Source of the DNA: Spirodela intermedia
Taxonomy: Eukaryota > Streptophyta > Magnoliopsida > Alismatales > Araceae
NCBI GenBank assembly: GCA_902729315.2
Contig: LR746273.1
Coordinates: 6,174,001-6,238,000 of the forward strand
Direction of reading: 5' to 3'
Length of the DNA: 64,000 bases
Shown piece by piece: positions 1-12,700 of this stretch (positions within the stretch are counted from its first letter, which is position 1; every line of letters begins with the position of its first letter). The translations under genes were made by a program, and so were the position numbers. The notes below the pieces were generated by a model. The model searched no databases. It was not told the origin of the DNA and saw only the letters and a program-made list of their open reading frames with translations.

Positions 1-3000
1 AGTGGGAAAAGTATAAATGTCCAGACGTCAATCAATCTCTTTGGTTTGTCGAAATTCAATTTTCATTTTGCAGAAACTATTCTGAAAAATGAATCGATGC
101 TGTCAAAAATCAAAATTAGAATCCGGATTGAAATTAAGTGTAATATCCTTTACTGAACACTTACAGGGACAAGGCCAGCATTGAGGGTTTGAGTAATCTG
201 ATAAATATCCGCAGAAGCAACCTGTAAAGATCACGTAGCACTAAATTCAATATTCCTGTCTGTGCAAACACAAAACCAGAAATGAAATTTTATAACACGC
301 GGATGGTAAATTTTATATTAGATCAAATCAGTAACCTCTGCGCTCTAAAAAAAAAAACGCAAAGTGATGCCATGTATCTAACATTTCTCTCAGTAGTCGA
401 CCATCCACAAGCAAATGGTGGCATTCCAACAGCCGGTATCCCCTCTGCCAAAAAATTGAAAGGTTCTTCAGCCAAATAGTTAACATAAGTTTACGAGGTA
501 TGCCATGTATAAACCATATGACACTGGTTCCTGCGAGAATCGCTTTTCAAATTCTATGGAATAAGGAAAGTTTTAAATTTAGAAATAATGAATGCAAAGT
601 TAGGAGCTGGTAATGAAGAGGCATATCCGGTCTGACAGGGAGAGGATTTTGGGCCACTTGATTGTAATGACAACGCAGAAAAGCAAGTTGTATAAACCTC
701 TAGCCAGGGCTCGCACAATCGCAAGACTGAGTGATGTGACCTGAAGCATTACAAAAGGAAAATACTTCAGAGTAATTTCAGTTGACCACTATCCCACTGC
801 ATACTCTATAAGAAATTCAGAGATTAAATGAATTAAATAAGAAAATTCAGCAGGATCAAGTGGTAAGAGAGAATTCCTCCCATATGCCCAAGTGTCTCAC
901 TCACATTCTTCTTTTTCTGAGGCTGAGGCTCAAAACCCTCACCACTAGAAAATCATCCCCCTTCTCATTCAAAAAGAAATGTACTCGATTTGTCCTCAAT
1001 AAAATCTTAAAATGTATAGGTCCTCTTACAGCCACTTAGTCTACAATAAAACATCCTGATAAAATTCACCCTGAGAATTAGAATGTCTTGTAGGTGAATG
1101 GAAATTCCTGAATAAAAAAATTAAAAGAAGTAACACAGTGACACACGCATTCGTCTCCAAACTAATCGCACACCCAAGTCCGTGGGTACAAGGCCCACAC
1201 GACCAGGAAGCGACTTCAGAGATTCCGCCACCATTTTGGAAGAGTCTACTTGAAAAGGAAAGTCCCTCTATGAAAGTCAAATGGCTGCAGCATGCCAGTC
1301 AACAAATACTAGCAAATGCAATGCCCAAGAAAATTATAATTCAGAACAAACGATGATGTACGAGAAAACGGACGAACGTGTGGTAGACAAATAACTGACA
1401 TATAAACAAATAATAAATCTCATAATGAAGAAAAAATAAATTCATATATCTCTATAGGTTTTTTGGAAAAAATATACGCCACATCTACTTGTACCAAAAA
1501 AAAAATGCATCTATAAAATAATTTTTACAGTATTATCTATAAAATGCACCGTGAAGGTGCATCTTAAGAGAGAACATGACTCATATATATATATATATGA
1601 AGATATATGCAATAAAAGTACTTTCCTAGTGTATTCCTGAAAGATAAGACCCTCACAAAGAGGCTGAAATCGCTGAGTGAAAGGACGATGCTAAAGGCAG
1701 ATTCTTGATCCAGTTGTTAGCTTTTATAATCGCATATAATTGAAAAAAAATCATGAATGTAATCCGACTATATCACAACTATGACCCCATCGTATTAGAG
1801 CATGTCGAGCTGAGGAAGAACTCACTGAAATGCGTGTAGCCACGAAGCCAGCCTTAACAATAGGCACATGCAATCCTCCTTTGTGGACTCCTGATTTGCT
1901 TGCCTGAAAATGCCCAAATGAACCTAGAGAATAGGATACAATTCAGGTAAGTTGAAATCAACAAATAAGAAAGAAAATAAAAATATTTTAAGAAACTCAA
2001 CGAAGTAACATCTTTCACGTGATCTCTACTATAGTAGACATTAAATTAGATTCCTGATGAATCGAAATGGATCCTGATTGCATGTATATCCAGAGTACCG
2101 ATAAAACTGGTAATTGAAAGCTGTCAGGTCAATTAGGCAATGCACCAGTTACTCAATCTGCTTCTAGGCTTATTTTCTTTTCGGTGCTTCACAAACCATG
2201 AACCTGCTAGATGAGCAGAAAAGTCAAAATGTTCCTCGTGATCAATGCTACAATGAAGATGTTTCTGTTTTTATTCGTTTTCCCTAAGTAATTTAATAAA
2301 ATAAATAATATTTTATTTTAAAAAATGTTTATTATAATATCACTAAATTATTTGATAAATATGTTACCAACGAAATTAAATTATTTTATAATAAAAATAA
2401 AACTAGACCGTCTTTTTTATGCTTTCCATGGTTTCAGACAAAGCAAGTGTTCTGATGAACATTATATCGATCCATGATGACTTAACAGAGAATACTAGTT
2501 TGGTCATCCGAGATAAACGCGGGTATGTGTCAACAGCAGCAATTGCCTCTTGCCATGTTCGTAGAGACTCTCAGAATAAGTCAGGTAGTAATATTTAGGC
2601 CCTATCAAAGAGTTACAAAGCATTATCAATGTTCCAATGGAGAAAAGAGATCCTGACAACCTGCTCCGTGAACAATGATTAGACTTTCCAAATTCGGTAT
2701 CGCATATTCATTAAAATCACTGATTGAATCAATTCCAGCTGCCCCAGCTCCCCTGCTCCAGTCCATTCCAAGAACCTCTGTTACGGGCCCACATCCCATC
2801 ATTGCTTGTCTCAGATGAGATGAAACTCGTCCAAGATCTTCTTCATTGATCTTCTCAACTTCATGCTTGCAGGTGACAGCAGCACCACCTGACCCAGATA
2901 AAAATATGTGTTAATCTTCTGAAATTTCACGACATCTTTTACATATTCTAGAAGAATATGAAAATAAAAAAGAGCTCCCCTGTTCTTCCTTTCACGTTGA

Positions 3001-3485
3001 ATTAGAGTGGTGAGACTGCGCGAATAAATACACTATATAACGGTAATGCGTATCAATATTCATAAGACGATAAAAAATAAAAATAACAATAAAGTGCTGT
3101 GATCGCCCACGAAGAGAAACTGGGAATAAATCATTCCACGCCTTGAAAGCTTGCAAGCATTCTTGTGGATAACCGAAAAATTGGTACATACAAACTCCTG
3201 AAACCAGCTAGCGATCCGGAGACGAAAAATCAGTACACATAATCGAAAGATGAGCTACATCCAAAGGGCACAAACATCTCGAAGAATTTAGAGGCAACAC
3301 CTTCGTTCGGCTATCTCTGATCTGACAGAAACGGAAAAACAAGTACAGTCTTAAGGGAGGAGGACGAAAGAGAGAGCCTAACCAAGCTTCACGATGCATC
3401 GGAGCGGCCTCCTGAGGATGCCGATCGGAGGAGAACCCTCGAAAGAGCCGATCGGCCTCTCACTCTCGTCCTCCATGCTCGACAT
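1..3485 (-). CDS. IPK: Isopentenyl phosphate kinase (partial, C-terminus outside window)
   Basis: This amino-acid-kinase-family enzyme phosphorylates isopentenyl (and dimethylallyl) phosphate to the diphosphate, returning monophosphates to isoprenoid synthesis. I rebuilt six minus-strand exons: 3485-3383, 2888-2661, 1923-1826, 740-698, 444-383 and 221-165. All have GT-AG borders and matching phases, giving the first 197 residues of a protein that is normally about 330. Visible motifs are IVKLGGAAVTCK (start of the kinase fold), IIVHGAGSFGHFQ (the glycine-rich loop with the catalytic-type His, formed across the exon 2/3 junction), SKSGVHKGG, KAGFVATRIS, and EGIPAVGMPPFACGWSTTERN-type sequence. 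The last visible exon ends at the point before the conserved VLHGD segment. Initiation is at 3485 or at a second ATG nine bases downstream; I favour the first because no earlier in-frame ATG gives a family-like start. Introns are long (0.2-1.1 kb) and AT-rich. No lesion is seen. Confidence 0.88.
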
Positions 3486-3942
3486 TCCTGCAAGCTTCCC
3501 GTCTCGAGTGTTAGCTGATGTTCCTCTTAATCGCAGCCGTAAACCCCCACACGAAATCACGGCCGTCCAGTTATTTTAATTTAACTATCTAACAAATTAT
3601 TCAAAAATAAAATAAAAAATATATTATCCTTATTTTTATGACTTCTTCACTGAAAACTACGATTCGACCATTTTTTCCAAAAAAAATTAAATTTCTCGTT
3701 GACTTTGTCTAATTGTTCACTTGGCACAATTTAAAAACGTCTAATTACGAGTTTGCACTAATCCAAAGTCAACCCTGTTGGTGGAGAGAAGGCGGTTGAC
3801 TTTAAAAAAAAATATGAGGTTAATTATTGGATAGAGAGATTATCAGCAGAAATTATCATTTTTTTTCTTTTTTGTTACGTGTTTAAGGTTTTAATATGGG
3901 GAAATAATAATAATAATAATATGGTAATATTATTTCAGTCCG
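3486..3942. promoter_or_regulatory. Head-to-head intergenic interval between IPK and the BFA1-like gene
   Basis: Only about 457 bp separates two divergent start codons, so both 5' UTRs and both core promoters must fit here. The interval is AT-rich with A/T runs, several TTGAC cores (for example near 3700 and 3800) and a short AAT repeat at about 3904-3920. I could not fix a TATA box or transcription start for either gene. Confidence 0.55.
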
Positions 3943-4940
3943 ATGGCCGTTTTCGGCCCCTCCCCTCTCATCTTCTTCACTTCTCCGATGGCGGCTCTCG
4001 CTGCGGCCTCGGTGGGGATCCCGGAGGCCACTTCTGCGCGGCGGAAGGCGAATTGGGAGCGGTGCGATGGGAATCGCCGGTGGCTTCTTCCGGTGGCTGT
4101 CGGTGTTCGGCCAGCGAGGTCGGTTTCCGGTGAGCAGAAGGCGAGCTCCGCCGAACGAGGTCGGAGATGGCGGGTGGGTGCTGGGGGGTCGCCTTCTCCG
4201 GTGGCGGAGCGTGGGGGCGACAATGGGGAGAAAGGGGGTAGAACTATGAGCATCGACTTGCTGCGCCGCTTCTTCGAGCTCAACGTCGGGAAGTGGAACG
4301 GATCCTTCTATGTGAGTGACCCCCGATTCTCCGTCTCCGTATCTGTTCCTGTAATTTAGGTTAACGCGAATATTCTGATGAGATTTTAATGTTACTCAAT
4401 GTAGCAATTCGATCCTCGAGGGAGTCTACTGCAGAATGTGGCGACCAGGCTCTCGGCGAGCTCCTACGGGGAGGACGAGCTTATCAGCCTCATCCAGACG
4501 TAAGCTGGTTCCCCGTTGCAATCTCATTCCTGCCTTTGTGATCACTGCACTGGCTCCTCCTCATTTTTCCTATGACGCGCATTTCTCTCGTGTTTCCTGT
4601 CATATCTCCTGAAAATTATTCAGATTTCATCGCTCCATTTTCCACGTGTATAGCTGTGAAGATGGAATCAGTGACTTCCGCTGGCTTTACAGGCTATACA
4701 TAAAACAGGCACCCTCAAGAACCTTCACTTCTGAGGAAGACGATGAACCTGAGTGGACGGAGTACAAGATCAAGGAGACCAATATATTTACCGCGGACAA
4801 ATACCAGCAGGTGAATTTCAGAAGCTCGGAAGTCCAAGCCATGAGCTGAATTTCTTCTGATTATTTCAACGATTCATTGAATTTTTTTATCTAATTGTTG
4901 CACCCAAAATGCGGCCAGTAATATCTCAAAATAAATGGGA

Positions 4941-4973
<33 letters not shown>

Positions 4974-6537
4974 TTCTGAGATCGCTTACATTTTATTTGA
5001 GCGTTGCTTCTGGGTAGTCTACAGATTGGATTCTTCCCAAAAGAGAAGGCATTCTCTCTGAGGTACCAAACTGCGGGGATGCTGGAAACCGTCCTCAGAG
5101 CTGGCGTTCTCGGTGAGGATGACACAGGGGAAGAATGTCCGAGGTAGGCAGAAGAATCATCTCCGGAAATCACATTACTGATGATTGAATATCTGATATG
5201 ATTCCTCCAGCCAATCTCCCACGATTATCTCTGGTATATAGTTTCCTGCTTCTTATCAGTTTCAACCATGGACCTTTCATCTCCACTAATATTTGCGTAG
5301 ATTATGGAAACTGTGTCCCATAATTACCACATTAGTCAATATGTCATACCTGGATTCCTCGGATTTAATACTTTTCTAGATGGTAATCCAAGCCCAGTAT
5401 ATTTTTGTCAGAAATTTTGCAGCCGAACCTCTCTTCAATCCCATTGATATATCATATAGTATTCTTCAGGTCACTTGGGAATATTTCCCCCGGTTTTTCA
5501 TCGTCCTTGAGATTTAATGCAGGAATCTGATGCTTCCTTCTCGCCGCCCAGCCCTCGTGTGTGAGAATTGCCTCAATTCAATTGAAAAGGACTTGCGAGC
5601 CAGGGCTTTTCATATCTTGGATCCAAAGGGCGTCCCCGAGATGTTCCTCATCTTCCTAGAAGGAAGAGGAAGCGGTGTGCCAGATATCTTTTCAATGGAC
5701 AGCCCAGAGGTGTGAAACCCATTAACAGCTCCGCAAATCCATCTCATCTCATGCCATTTTATGAGGATATGTTCTTCCTGAAACACCCAGAATCCGCATA
5801 ATCCAAGAAACCATCTGAGGCTTCTCTTGTTCTCCGACGTAGCTGGTTGAAGATGAGATTTGCAACTGATAAAAGCGATCACCTGCGACATAGCCCATTT
5901 CATGGAGGAAAAGCACGAGTGCATGATCGAGCCTGCAGCCTGTGTCCCTGATGCATTCTCTCTCCTTTTCATTGGCAGGGAGACGCCGACAGGTTGGCGC
6001 CATTGCTCGGCCGATGGGAAGGTCGTTCTGTGACCAAAAGAAGCGGCATCTACGGATCGACCATTGCAGAAGCCGAAGTAGTCGCACAACTGGAGACGGA
6101 CGGCCAAGGGCGGATCATTCAGGTGAGCCCGTAGAGATGATGGGCCAACCCTGCCCATCACTAAATCTCAAAGATTGGCGTATTTTGGTGGGCATAACTT
6201 CTCCTTGTTTGCTTCCATATGAACTCTGGCTTGTGTTCTTGGTCAGGACATGACTTCCAGGACCAGCGGAAGTGGGTCCCTCGCAAAGGTCCACTGGACT
6301 GGGGTGGTCTCCGGCCACATGGCGACCTTCGAGGGGGGCTACCAAATGACCCTGCTGCCAGGTGGCATGTATGTGGGATGCCCCTGTGACGTCAGCAGGA
6401 GCGTGGCAGAGATGCAGGCCTTCCACCTGGAGTTCTGCTGGATGGAGTCCCCCAGTCGAAGGCAGAGGCTCATCCGCACATATGACGCCGAGGGTCTGCC
6501 CGTCTCCTCCACCTACTTCCTGGAAACCAAGGTATGA
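3943..6537 (+). CDS. BFA1: BFA1-like DUF3598 protein, probably chloroplast
   Basis: Seven exons (3943-4311, 4405-4499, 4693-4810, 5025-5143, 5523-5709, 5979-6122, 6247-6537) join in phase to a 440-residue protein. The DUF3598 domain begins near residue 105 with the conserved FELNVGKWNGSFYQFDP block, continues with RLSASSYGEDELISL and TLYIKQAPSRT, and ends with a second beta-rich repeat containing LLGRWEGRSVTKRSG and LPGGMYVGCP. The Arabidopsis member BFA1 is a stromal scaffold that helps assemble the CF1 part of ATP synthase. The first about 100 residues are rich in Ala, Ser and Arg with few acids, as expected for a transit peptide. An in-frame ATG at 3988 is an alternative start. Family and exon structure are seen; the ATP synthase role is inferred from the named family and may not hold if this is a paralogue. 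Stop codon TGA lies two codons past a possible donor (GTATGA), so an alternative 3' end is possible. Confidence 0.85.
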
Positions 6538-6849
6538 GCCATGCTGTGGAAGAAGGAGAAGCAGATGAAGTTCTTTCAGCATAACCTCTCCTTTCTCTAG
6601 GGAAAACAATTCCGGCATAAAGGTCGGATATTATGATATTTTATTGACAGTTGAGAAAATATCCATAAAAAAAAAACTCCCGCATTTAGAAAATTTCTCT
6701 CATATGAAATTCTCTCATTGGAAGGTTCATTATTATTATCATTTATTTATTTTTGGATTGACCAAAGTGGGAAAGATTGGAATTGGTTCATGGATCAGAT
6801 TGAATCCTGTGATTAAATGCGGTGTTATTAAGCTGGGGTTGGGCCTCAG

Positions 6850-6851
<2 letters not shown>

Positions 6852-6914
<63 letters not shown>
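6852..6914. repeat. (CT)n-(AT)n compound microsatellite
   Basis: About 21 CT units run directly into about ten AT units, followed by short degenerate CT and CTGTAT-like repeats to about 6950. Confidence 0.95.
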
Positions 6915-7830
6915 CTTTCTCTCTCTATCTGTATCTGTATCTGTATCTCTGTCCTGCTAAGAGGTGCATAAGAAGGACTAGCCTAGGCCAGAGCACTATA
7001 AAAGAAAAACCCTCCTGGGGGCGATGCCTGACACGGACCTGGCCCTCTGAAACCTTTGGAGAATGAATGACATTGTGGCTGTAAGTTATTAGACCTGCGC
7101 TTAATGTCCTAATTATTTCATGACGGCGTGAAAACCTTATTGCTAATTATTGGCGCGCCATTATATATAACTCTGGGCCACACCCTCTAATTAGCTCAGG
7201 TGATCATATCAATGGATTTATTTTTTTACATTTAAAAAAAAAATAATCACCTAATCAGGAAAAGGAGTAAGACTGCAGCTATAAGATTATCATCCTACGG
7301 CTAATTAGTTGCTAATTATGTTTATATAATGAGCAATATATATATATAAACATATTTCCCATTAAATTTAATTATTCACGAATAAATCTAATAAATGGGT
7401 ATCTGATCGAGAGCGAGATTGCCGAGCTGGTGGGCATATTTGTCGAATAAATCGAAATTTTTGTATCTTTGTAAATTGTACGATTAAAAAATGTAATATT
7501 TGTCGAGTACTTGTTAGTCGGAGCCGGTGGGCATTGAAGGGCTTGCCGACATGCCACCTCATACCCGCGCGGATGCAAGTGACGTGCGCTCGCAGGTGGC
7601 ACCCACGTCATAACCTCCGCCGGGCCATTGGCGGCTGGATTGTGTCGTGTACGGATGTGGGGACCGAGCGTGAGGCGCCCACGTGGGCGTGAGCAGTCTA
7701 AAGTCGGCGCAGTCGAGGTCTGCCTCCAGAGATCTCCACTGCCCAAGGGCAGCACAGCTGTGCCCCTTCACTGTCATCAGTGAAGAGCTTTGAAGCCCTC
7801 TCTCTCTCTCTCTCTCTCTACTCTCTCTCC

Positions 7831-8030
7831 ATGTGGACCTTGGACAGCTTGAGCAGCAGAACATGACACTCACCATGTCTAGTCATTTAAACTGACGATG
7901 TCTCTCCCTCCAACCTCTCTCTCTCTCTCTATGTGGACCCTCGACGGCTTGAGCAGCAGAACGTGACACTCAACTTATCCAGTCATTTAAACTGACCTCA
8001 TCTCTCCCTCCAACCTCTCTCTCTCTCTCT
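7831..8030. repeat. 100-bp tandem duplication with CT tract
   Basis: Two copies in exact 100-bp register (7831-7930 and 7931-8030) share ATGTGGACC at the start, GGCTTGAGCAGCAGAA-like sequence, GACACTCA, CAGTCATTTAAACTGAC and a terminal CT tract. They differ at scattered single positions. The core AGTCATTTAAACTGAC includes the palindrome GTCATTTAAACTGAC-like inverted ends. Confidence 0.9.
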
Positions 8031-8863
8031 ACCCATCTGTTTGACTCATTCCACGCTCTCCGCATAGTATATTAATGGAAGAATAGGAGATAATGCCAAT
8101 ACTTCGAATCTGTTCAGAAAACGCTTTCTATTTTTAGAAGAGATAAATGTCGAACTGGGAGCTCGTACGAGAATATATAGATATATATATCTATATATAT
8201 ATATATAAATATATACTTCTGCCAGAGAAAAATCCAAGTTGTAATCATCCAAAGTTAACATACAGATAATTAATTTATCCTGCAGAAAATTAATGTCCTA
8301 CTTAGATAGAGCTCACATCGAAATAATTATGAGATATAATCCTAATATATTATTAAAACAATATGCCAGAAATAATCCACAAAACCCTTCTTTTTGTTTT
8401 TCACATCGAGCCCAAGTCGGTCCGGGCTTAAATATTTTCGGGCTTAGTTGTGAGGGCCCTGATTAGAAATCTCGGGCAAGGCTCAAAGGGAAACAACAAC
8501 ATGCTTTCTAGCCGCCATTAAAGCCGGATTTAGCACGTGAAAGATGAGCCGCGAGGATAGAACAGTACCATGAAGAGAGAGGGCGGAGGTAGCTGATTTT
8601 ACGTTGATTTGGTCGGTAGAGCGTGTCTAGGTCAACGCCCTGGATTTCATTTGGGTTAATTTAGAGGGAATTTAATGACATTTGAGGAGGAAGAGAAGAG
8701 CTGAGCCCACTCTTCTGCGTCTCCAGTTTCCCCCTCCCAATCCCTCTCCCCTCTTCTTCCAGGACGAAGAGATCAGAGAGAGAGAGAGAGAGGTGGTGGA
8801 GAATTCCGAAGGGCGGGAGGCGGCGGAGGGGATCGGCTAGCTCTTCCCCCACCGCTGGTCGAG

Positions 8864-11800
8864 ATGGCGGAGGAGGAGGGAGGAGCAGGGTCAAGGGCGG
8901 GGGTGCCGCGGACGGGTGGCGGCGGGTACTTCCGCGGCGGCGGCGTCGCAAGCCTCAGCCCGATGACTCCGGTCTCGAGCTTCTTCGCGGAGGACAACGA
9001 ATCTGACTGCCGGTCCTTCTCGCAACTCCTGGCGGGGGCCATGGCGTCTCCGGTGGGACCAATTTTGGGGAGGACGCAGTGGGGCTTCCCCACGGCGGAG
9101 GATCACGGCGGGAAGGAGGCTGCTCCGCCGGAGGGGAAGGAGAAGGACGTGGCGGCGCCGTCGTTCTTCACCATGCCGCAGGGCCTCAGCGTCGCCGCCT
9201 TGCTGGATTCTCCTTCTCTCTTCACGCCTGGTTCGGTGAGTGCTTCCCTGATGAAAAACAGCCTCCTGGTTACGTCTCGCATGATGCTTCGATGTACCTG
9301 GTGTCGTCTAAGTAATCCGCCATGGTTCCGTATCGGTGGAGCAGATCTTTCTGAATCTAACTCTGGAGATCATCTGAAGGGGGGGTGTCTGGTGGTTGTA
9401 AGGAGCGAAACCCTATTCCAGTCTACAGGGGCTAGAAGAAGAAGAAGAAGAAGAAGAAGAAGAAGAAGAAGAAGAAGAAGAAGAAAACAAGAGAGTAGAT
9501 CAAGGAGGAAGAGAGAATCAGAGCGACAAACTACCAAGAACACAGATTTTTCGCAGTCGCATCAGAGTTCCCAATCTTGAAGGAGTTAGATCCTAGAAGT
9601 GAAGGGGGGCGAAACCGATCAGAGAGGTCAGGGTCCGCTCCTCCGAAGGGTCCACATGAAGTTTATACAGGGGGACAGAAGATTCAGTTCATTTTTTATT
9701 TTATTTTTCGTAAAGTGCACAGAACTGACTGAGAAGAAAAAATATGCCTTGTTTGAATGAGGATCTCTTCTTAATTGCTTCATATGAGCTTTACGGCATT
9801 CATAAGGTTCACTTTTCAACCAGACAGTTGAGAACTGAAATGGCAGGAACCTGACTCATGTGCCATCATCTTGTTTAAATAATTCACTTCCACCACTTAG
9901 TCCTCCTGCTAGAAGTATGCTTTGAGTAGATGATAATCTACTTATGATCAAGAACTTGCCTGAGTTTGAGTTTTGGTTCCTGTGGATGATTTATATCTAT
10001 TTGATGGGAATCTGGGGACTACACTACACACCAACGGACTAATCTCCACTTGGGTCAGATTGTAAATTTTCCATAAGAGGTTGGGTGGGTGGGTGGGTGG
10101 TCCAAGTTTGAAGGTAGCTTTCCAGCAAGGGGAGTGATGTTCTAAAGGAATTTAGTGTTTAAATCTTACCAGCTCCGTTGTTCAATACCGATTATCGGAT
10201 TGGCATGGCGTGATCCATGCTCATTGCTACAAGTAATCCACCAGTGGGTCCTGACTTTTCAGATTTTTCCTTTTTTTTTTCTTTTTTTTCTTTTCTTGTC
10301 TAGAAAAGTAATGCTATTTATGAACTGTTTATCCAGCAGCTGGAATGTGATCAGAGATAACTAAAATAAAGATAAAGCTGCGCAGCAAGCATCAGATTAA
10401 AAAAAGATAATTCAGGAAATAGATTATCTCATCATATCGTGGAAGAAGGGATGCCCGTACTCGGGGGAAAATTCGTAGATTATCTTCATAATTTTATTTC
10501 TTACCTCGCAGGGTCCCTATGGGATCTCGCACCAAGAGGCACTGGCGCACGTCACTGCTCAGGCTTCTCAGGTAGCACATTCTGCTTCCCATCTGCAGAT
10601 GCCAGTAGAAACCCAAGACGGTGCCTCGTGGGCACAGCCCAATAGCACTGCCGTCGGTTCTTCTCTGTTAGAACAAAAAGAAGCTTCGACGTCAGTCTCA
10701 GAAACAGCAGAGGGTTCTCAGGCTAGACAGAGAACTCAAGCTACATCTATCGTCATTGACAAACCCTCTGACGATGGCTACAACTGGAGGAAATATGGGC
10801 AGAAGGTTGTTAAGGGCAGTGAGTGCCCTAGGAGTTACTACAAGTGCACTCACTCGAAATGTCCTGTGAAGAAAAAAGTTGAAAGGTCTCTTGATGGGCA
10901 GGTTACGGAAATTATATATAAGGGGGAACACAGCCATCAGCGTCCCCCCGCCAGTAAGCGTTCCAAGGAAGGTGGTTCAGGTGAGCCCAATGGGAACATC
11001 GATCTGGCTGATAATTTGGAACCAGGTTCTCAAGATGACATGGGTTTTCAAAGTCAAGCGAGAAAGATGAATAGATTAATTGAGCAGGTGCCAGCCGATC
11101 AAGCACATAGAAGAGATCAGGAGCGTCTGCATGTATCATCCGAACAGCCATCTGGCTCAGACGATGACGAGGAAGCAGATGTTTCTGAAGTAAGGACAGC
11201 TGAAGGGAGTGATGCTGAGCTTGATCCGAAACGGAGGTACTTTTTTTTTTTTGGTGTTTAGCTAACGCTTGACAGGTTACTTATATGGGACATGTCTTTC
11301 TAAGTAAATCTTGCTAATGGAACAGGAAATTACAAACCGGTGCGATTGAATCAAGTTCTTCTCATAGAACAGTCACAGAACCAAGGATAATTGTGCAGAC
11401 CACAAGTGATGTTGATCTTCTAGACGATGGCTACAGATGGCGGAAGTATGGTCAAAAAGTGGTTAAAGGAAATCCTAATCCGAGGTAATTAATTCTTTTC
11501 GTGTAGAGATAAGAAAATGGTACTAGACGAATCTGTCTCCTAGGAAACCATTTTACCTCTTTGTCAAGTGAAACAAAATGGTGCATTATAGATCACGTCT
11601 GTCAGAGGTTTTTTTCCTTCCCATCTTCAGTTCAGAAGCCTTAACCTTCAAGAAGCCCATATTGTTGTTCGTTCTTTGCAATGCAGTGATCTTTCAAAAA
11701 AATCTAGCAGCGAAGACGTTGAAAGTTCTTAATGAACATGTGAAATGATCATGCATGCGCGGGCACTTCAATGGATTCTGTAAAGTAATAAGTAAATATG

Positions 11801-12700
11801 ATACCTGGAACTATTCTATTGCATATCCATTTGTGAACCCTTTATCGATTGATTCTCAAAAACGACTTATTTCTCTGCTATAATAATCCCATATGAAAGA
11901 ATGAAAATCTTTGACACTTTCCTTGGTGAACAGGCTATCGATGAAATCTCCCTTCTACTCAGCGAACTACCATTTCAACCGTAACTAGATATCTTCCCCT
12001 GGATCTATATGAATAATTAGGATCACATGACCAACAGGGTGTTTTAAGTGGAATTTGATTGGTCAGTTGTAAAGATGGCTTGAAGGAGCGATTCCGAGCT
12101 AGTATCACATCAGATCACTTCCTCCTGATCCCCTCCCTTCCACGACCAATTATGCTCATCTGGTTTATGAATGTACACTGCTATTGATGGCGCTTTTTTA
12201 TTGCTCAAATACTTTCTGTGATAGTGACAAGCAGACGAGCATATCTTCTCTGGAAATCAACGCATAATATAGCAGCTGTCTGTGCTCCAATGCCAGCATT
12301 CTAGAGGCTGATATTTCTGCATTTGTTAATATAGTAAGAAGGATGAGGATCATAGCACGTTATTTCGAGCGTTATAGCCCTTGTTTCTTACCCACGAGCT
12401 CAGTGTGCATCCTCATGAAGCCTCATCTTACACCTCACCGTTGAAATCTGCAGGAGTTACTACAAATGCACCAGCCCTGGATGTAATGTCCGCAAGCAAG
12501 TTGAAAGAGCTTCGACAAATCCCAAGGCAGTGATAACCACATATGAGGGAAAGCACAACCATAATGTCCCTGCAGCGCGGAACAGCAGCCACAAAGCAAC
12601 TGACGGAAGTTCTGCGGTAGTTGAAAGAAAAGATTCTGGGGGCAATGATCAACGACACGGGGACTTTCTGCAGATGAAGCAAGAGCGTGAAGTCATATGA
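8864..12700 (+). CDS. Group I WRKY transcription factor (WRKY3/4-like)
   Basis: Four exons (8864-9235, 10512-11236, 11326-11484, 12454-12700) give 500 residues. Two WRKY domains are complete. The first, from about residue 216, reads [20 protein letters not shown] with a CTHSKC pair and HSH. The second, from about residue 404, reads [20 protein letters not shown] with CTSPGC and HNH. Both have WRKYGQK and C2H2 zinc ligands, which defines group I. The intron after the PR of the second domain is the position shared by most plant WRKY genes. The N-terminus has [12 protein letters not shown] and [10 protein letters not shown], then a [17 protein letters not shown] block that resembles the WRKY3/4 clade. 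Serine-proline sites there may be MAPK targets (inference). Such proteins bind W-boxes (TTGAC) in defence and stress genes in the nucleus. The C-terminus ends QMKQEREVI. The first intron contains a long AAG repeat that keeps the reading frame open. Confidence 0.93.
9434..9486. repeat. (AAG)n microsatellite in WRKY intron 1
   Basis: About 17 AAG units lie within intron 1. If the intron is retained, the exon 1 frame reads the tract as poly-arginine and stops at 9580. Confidence 0.95.

Larger units (their letters stand above)
6538..8863. other. Intergenic region between the BFA1-like and WRKY genes
   Basis: No coding exon is recognised. It contains a CT/AT microsatellite (6852-6914), a GC-rich patch with antisense-looking ORFs at 7550-7760 that match nothing I know, a 100-bp tandem duplication (7831-8030), and an imperfect AT palindrome near 8175-8215. 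The last 200 bp is CT/GA-rich and probably carries the WRKY 5' UTR. Confidence 0.6.

Noticed and set aside
1041-1356. Open frames on both strands in IPK intron 3
   Set aside because: No IPK motif, and the true next exon is at 698-740.
2130-2240. Minus-strand open segment with GSWFVKHRKENKPR after an AG
   Set aside because: It could have been IPK exon 3, but the segment at 1826-1923 restores GSFGHFQASKSGVHKGG exactly and joins in phase, so this one is intronic.
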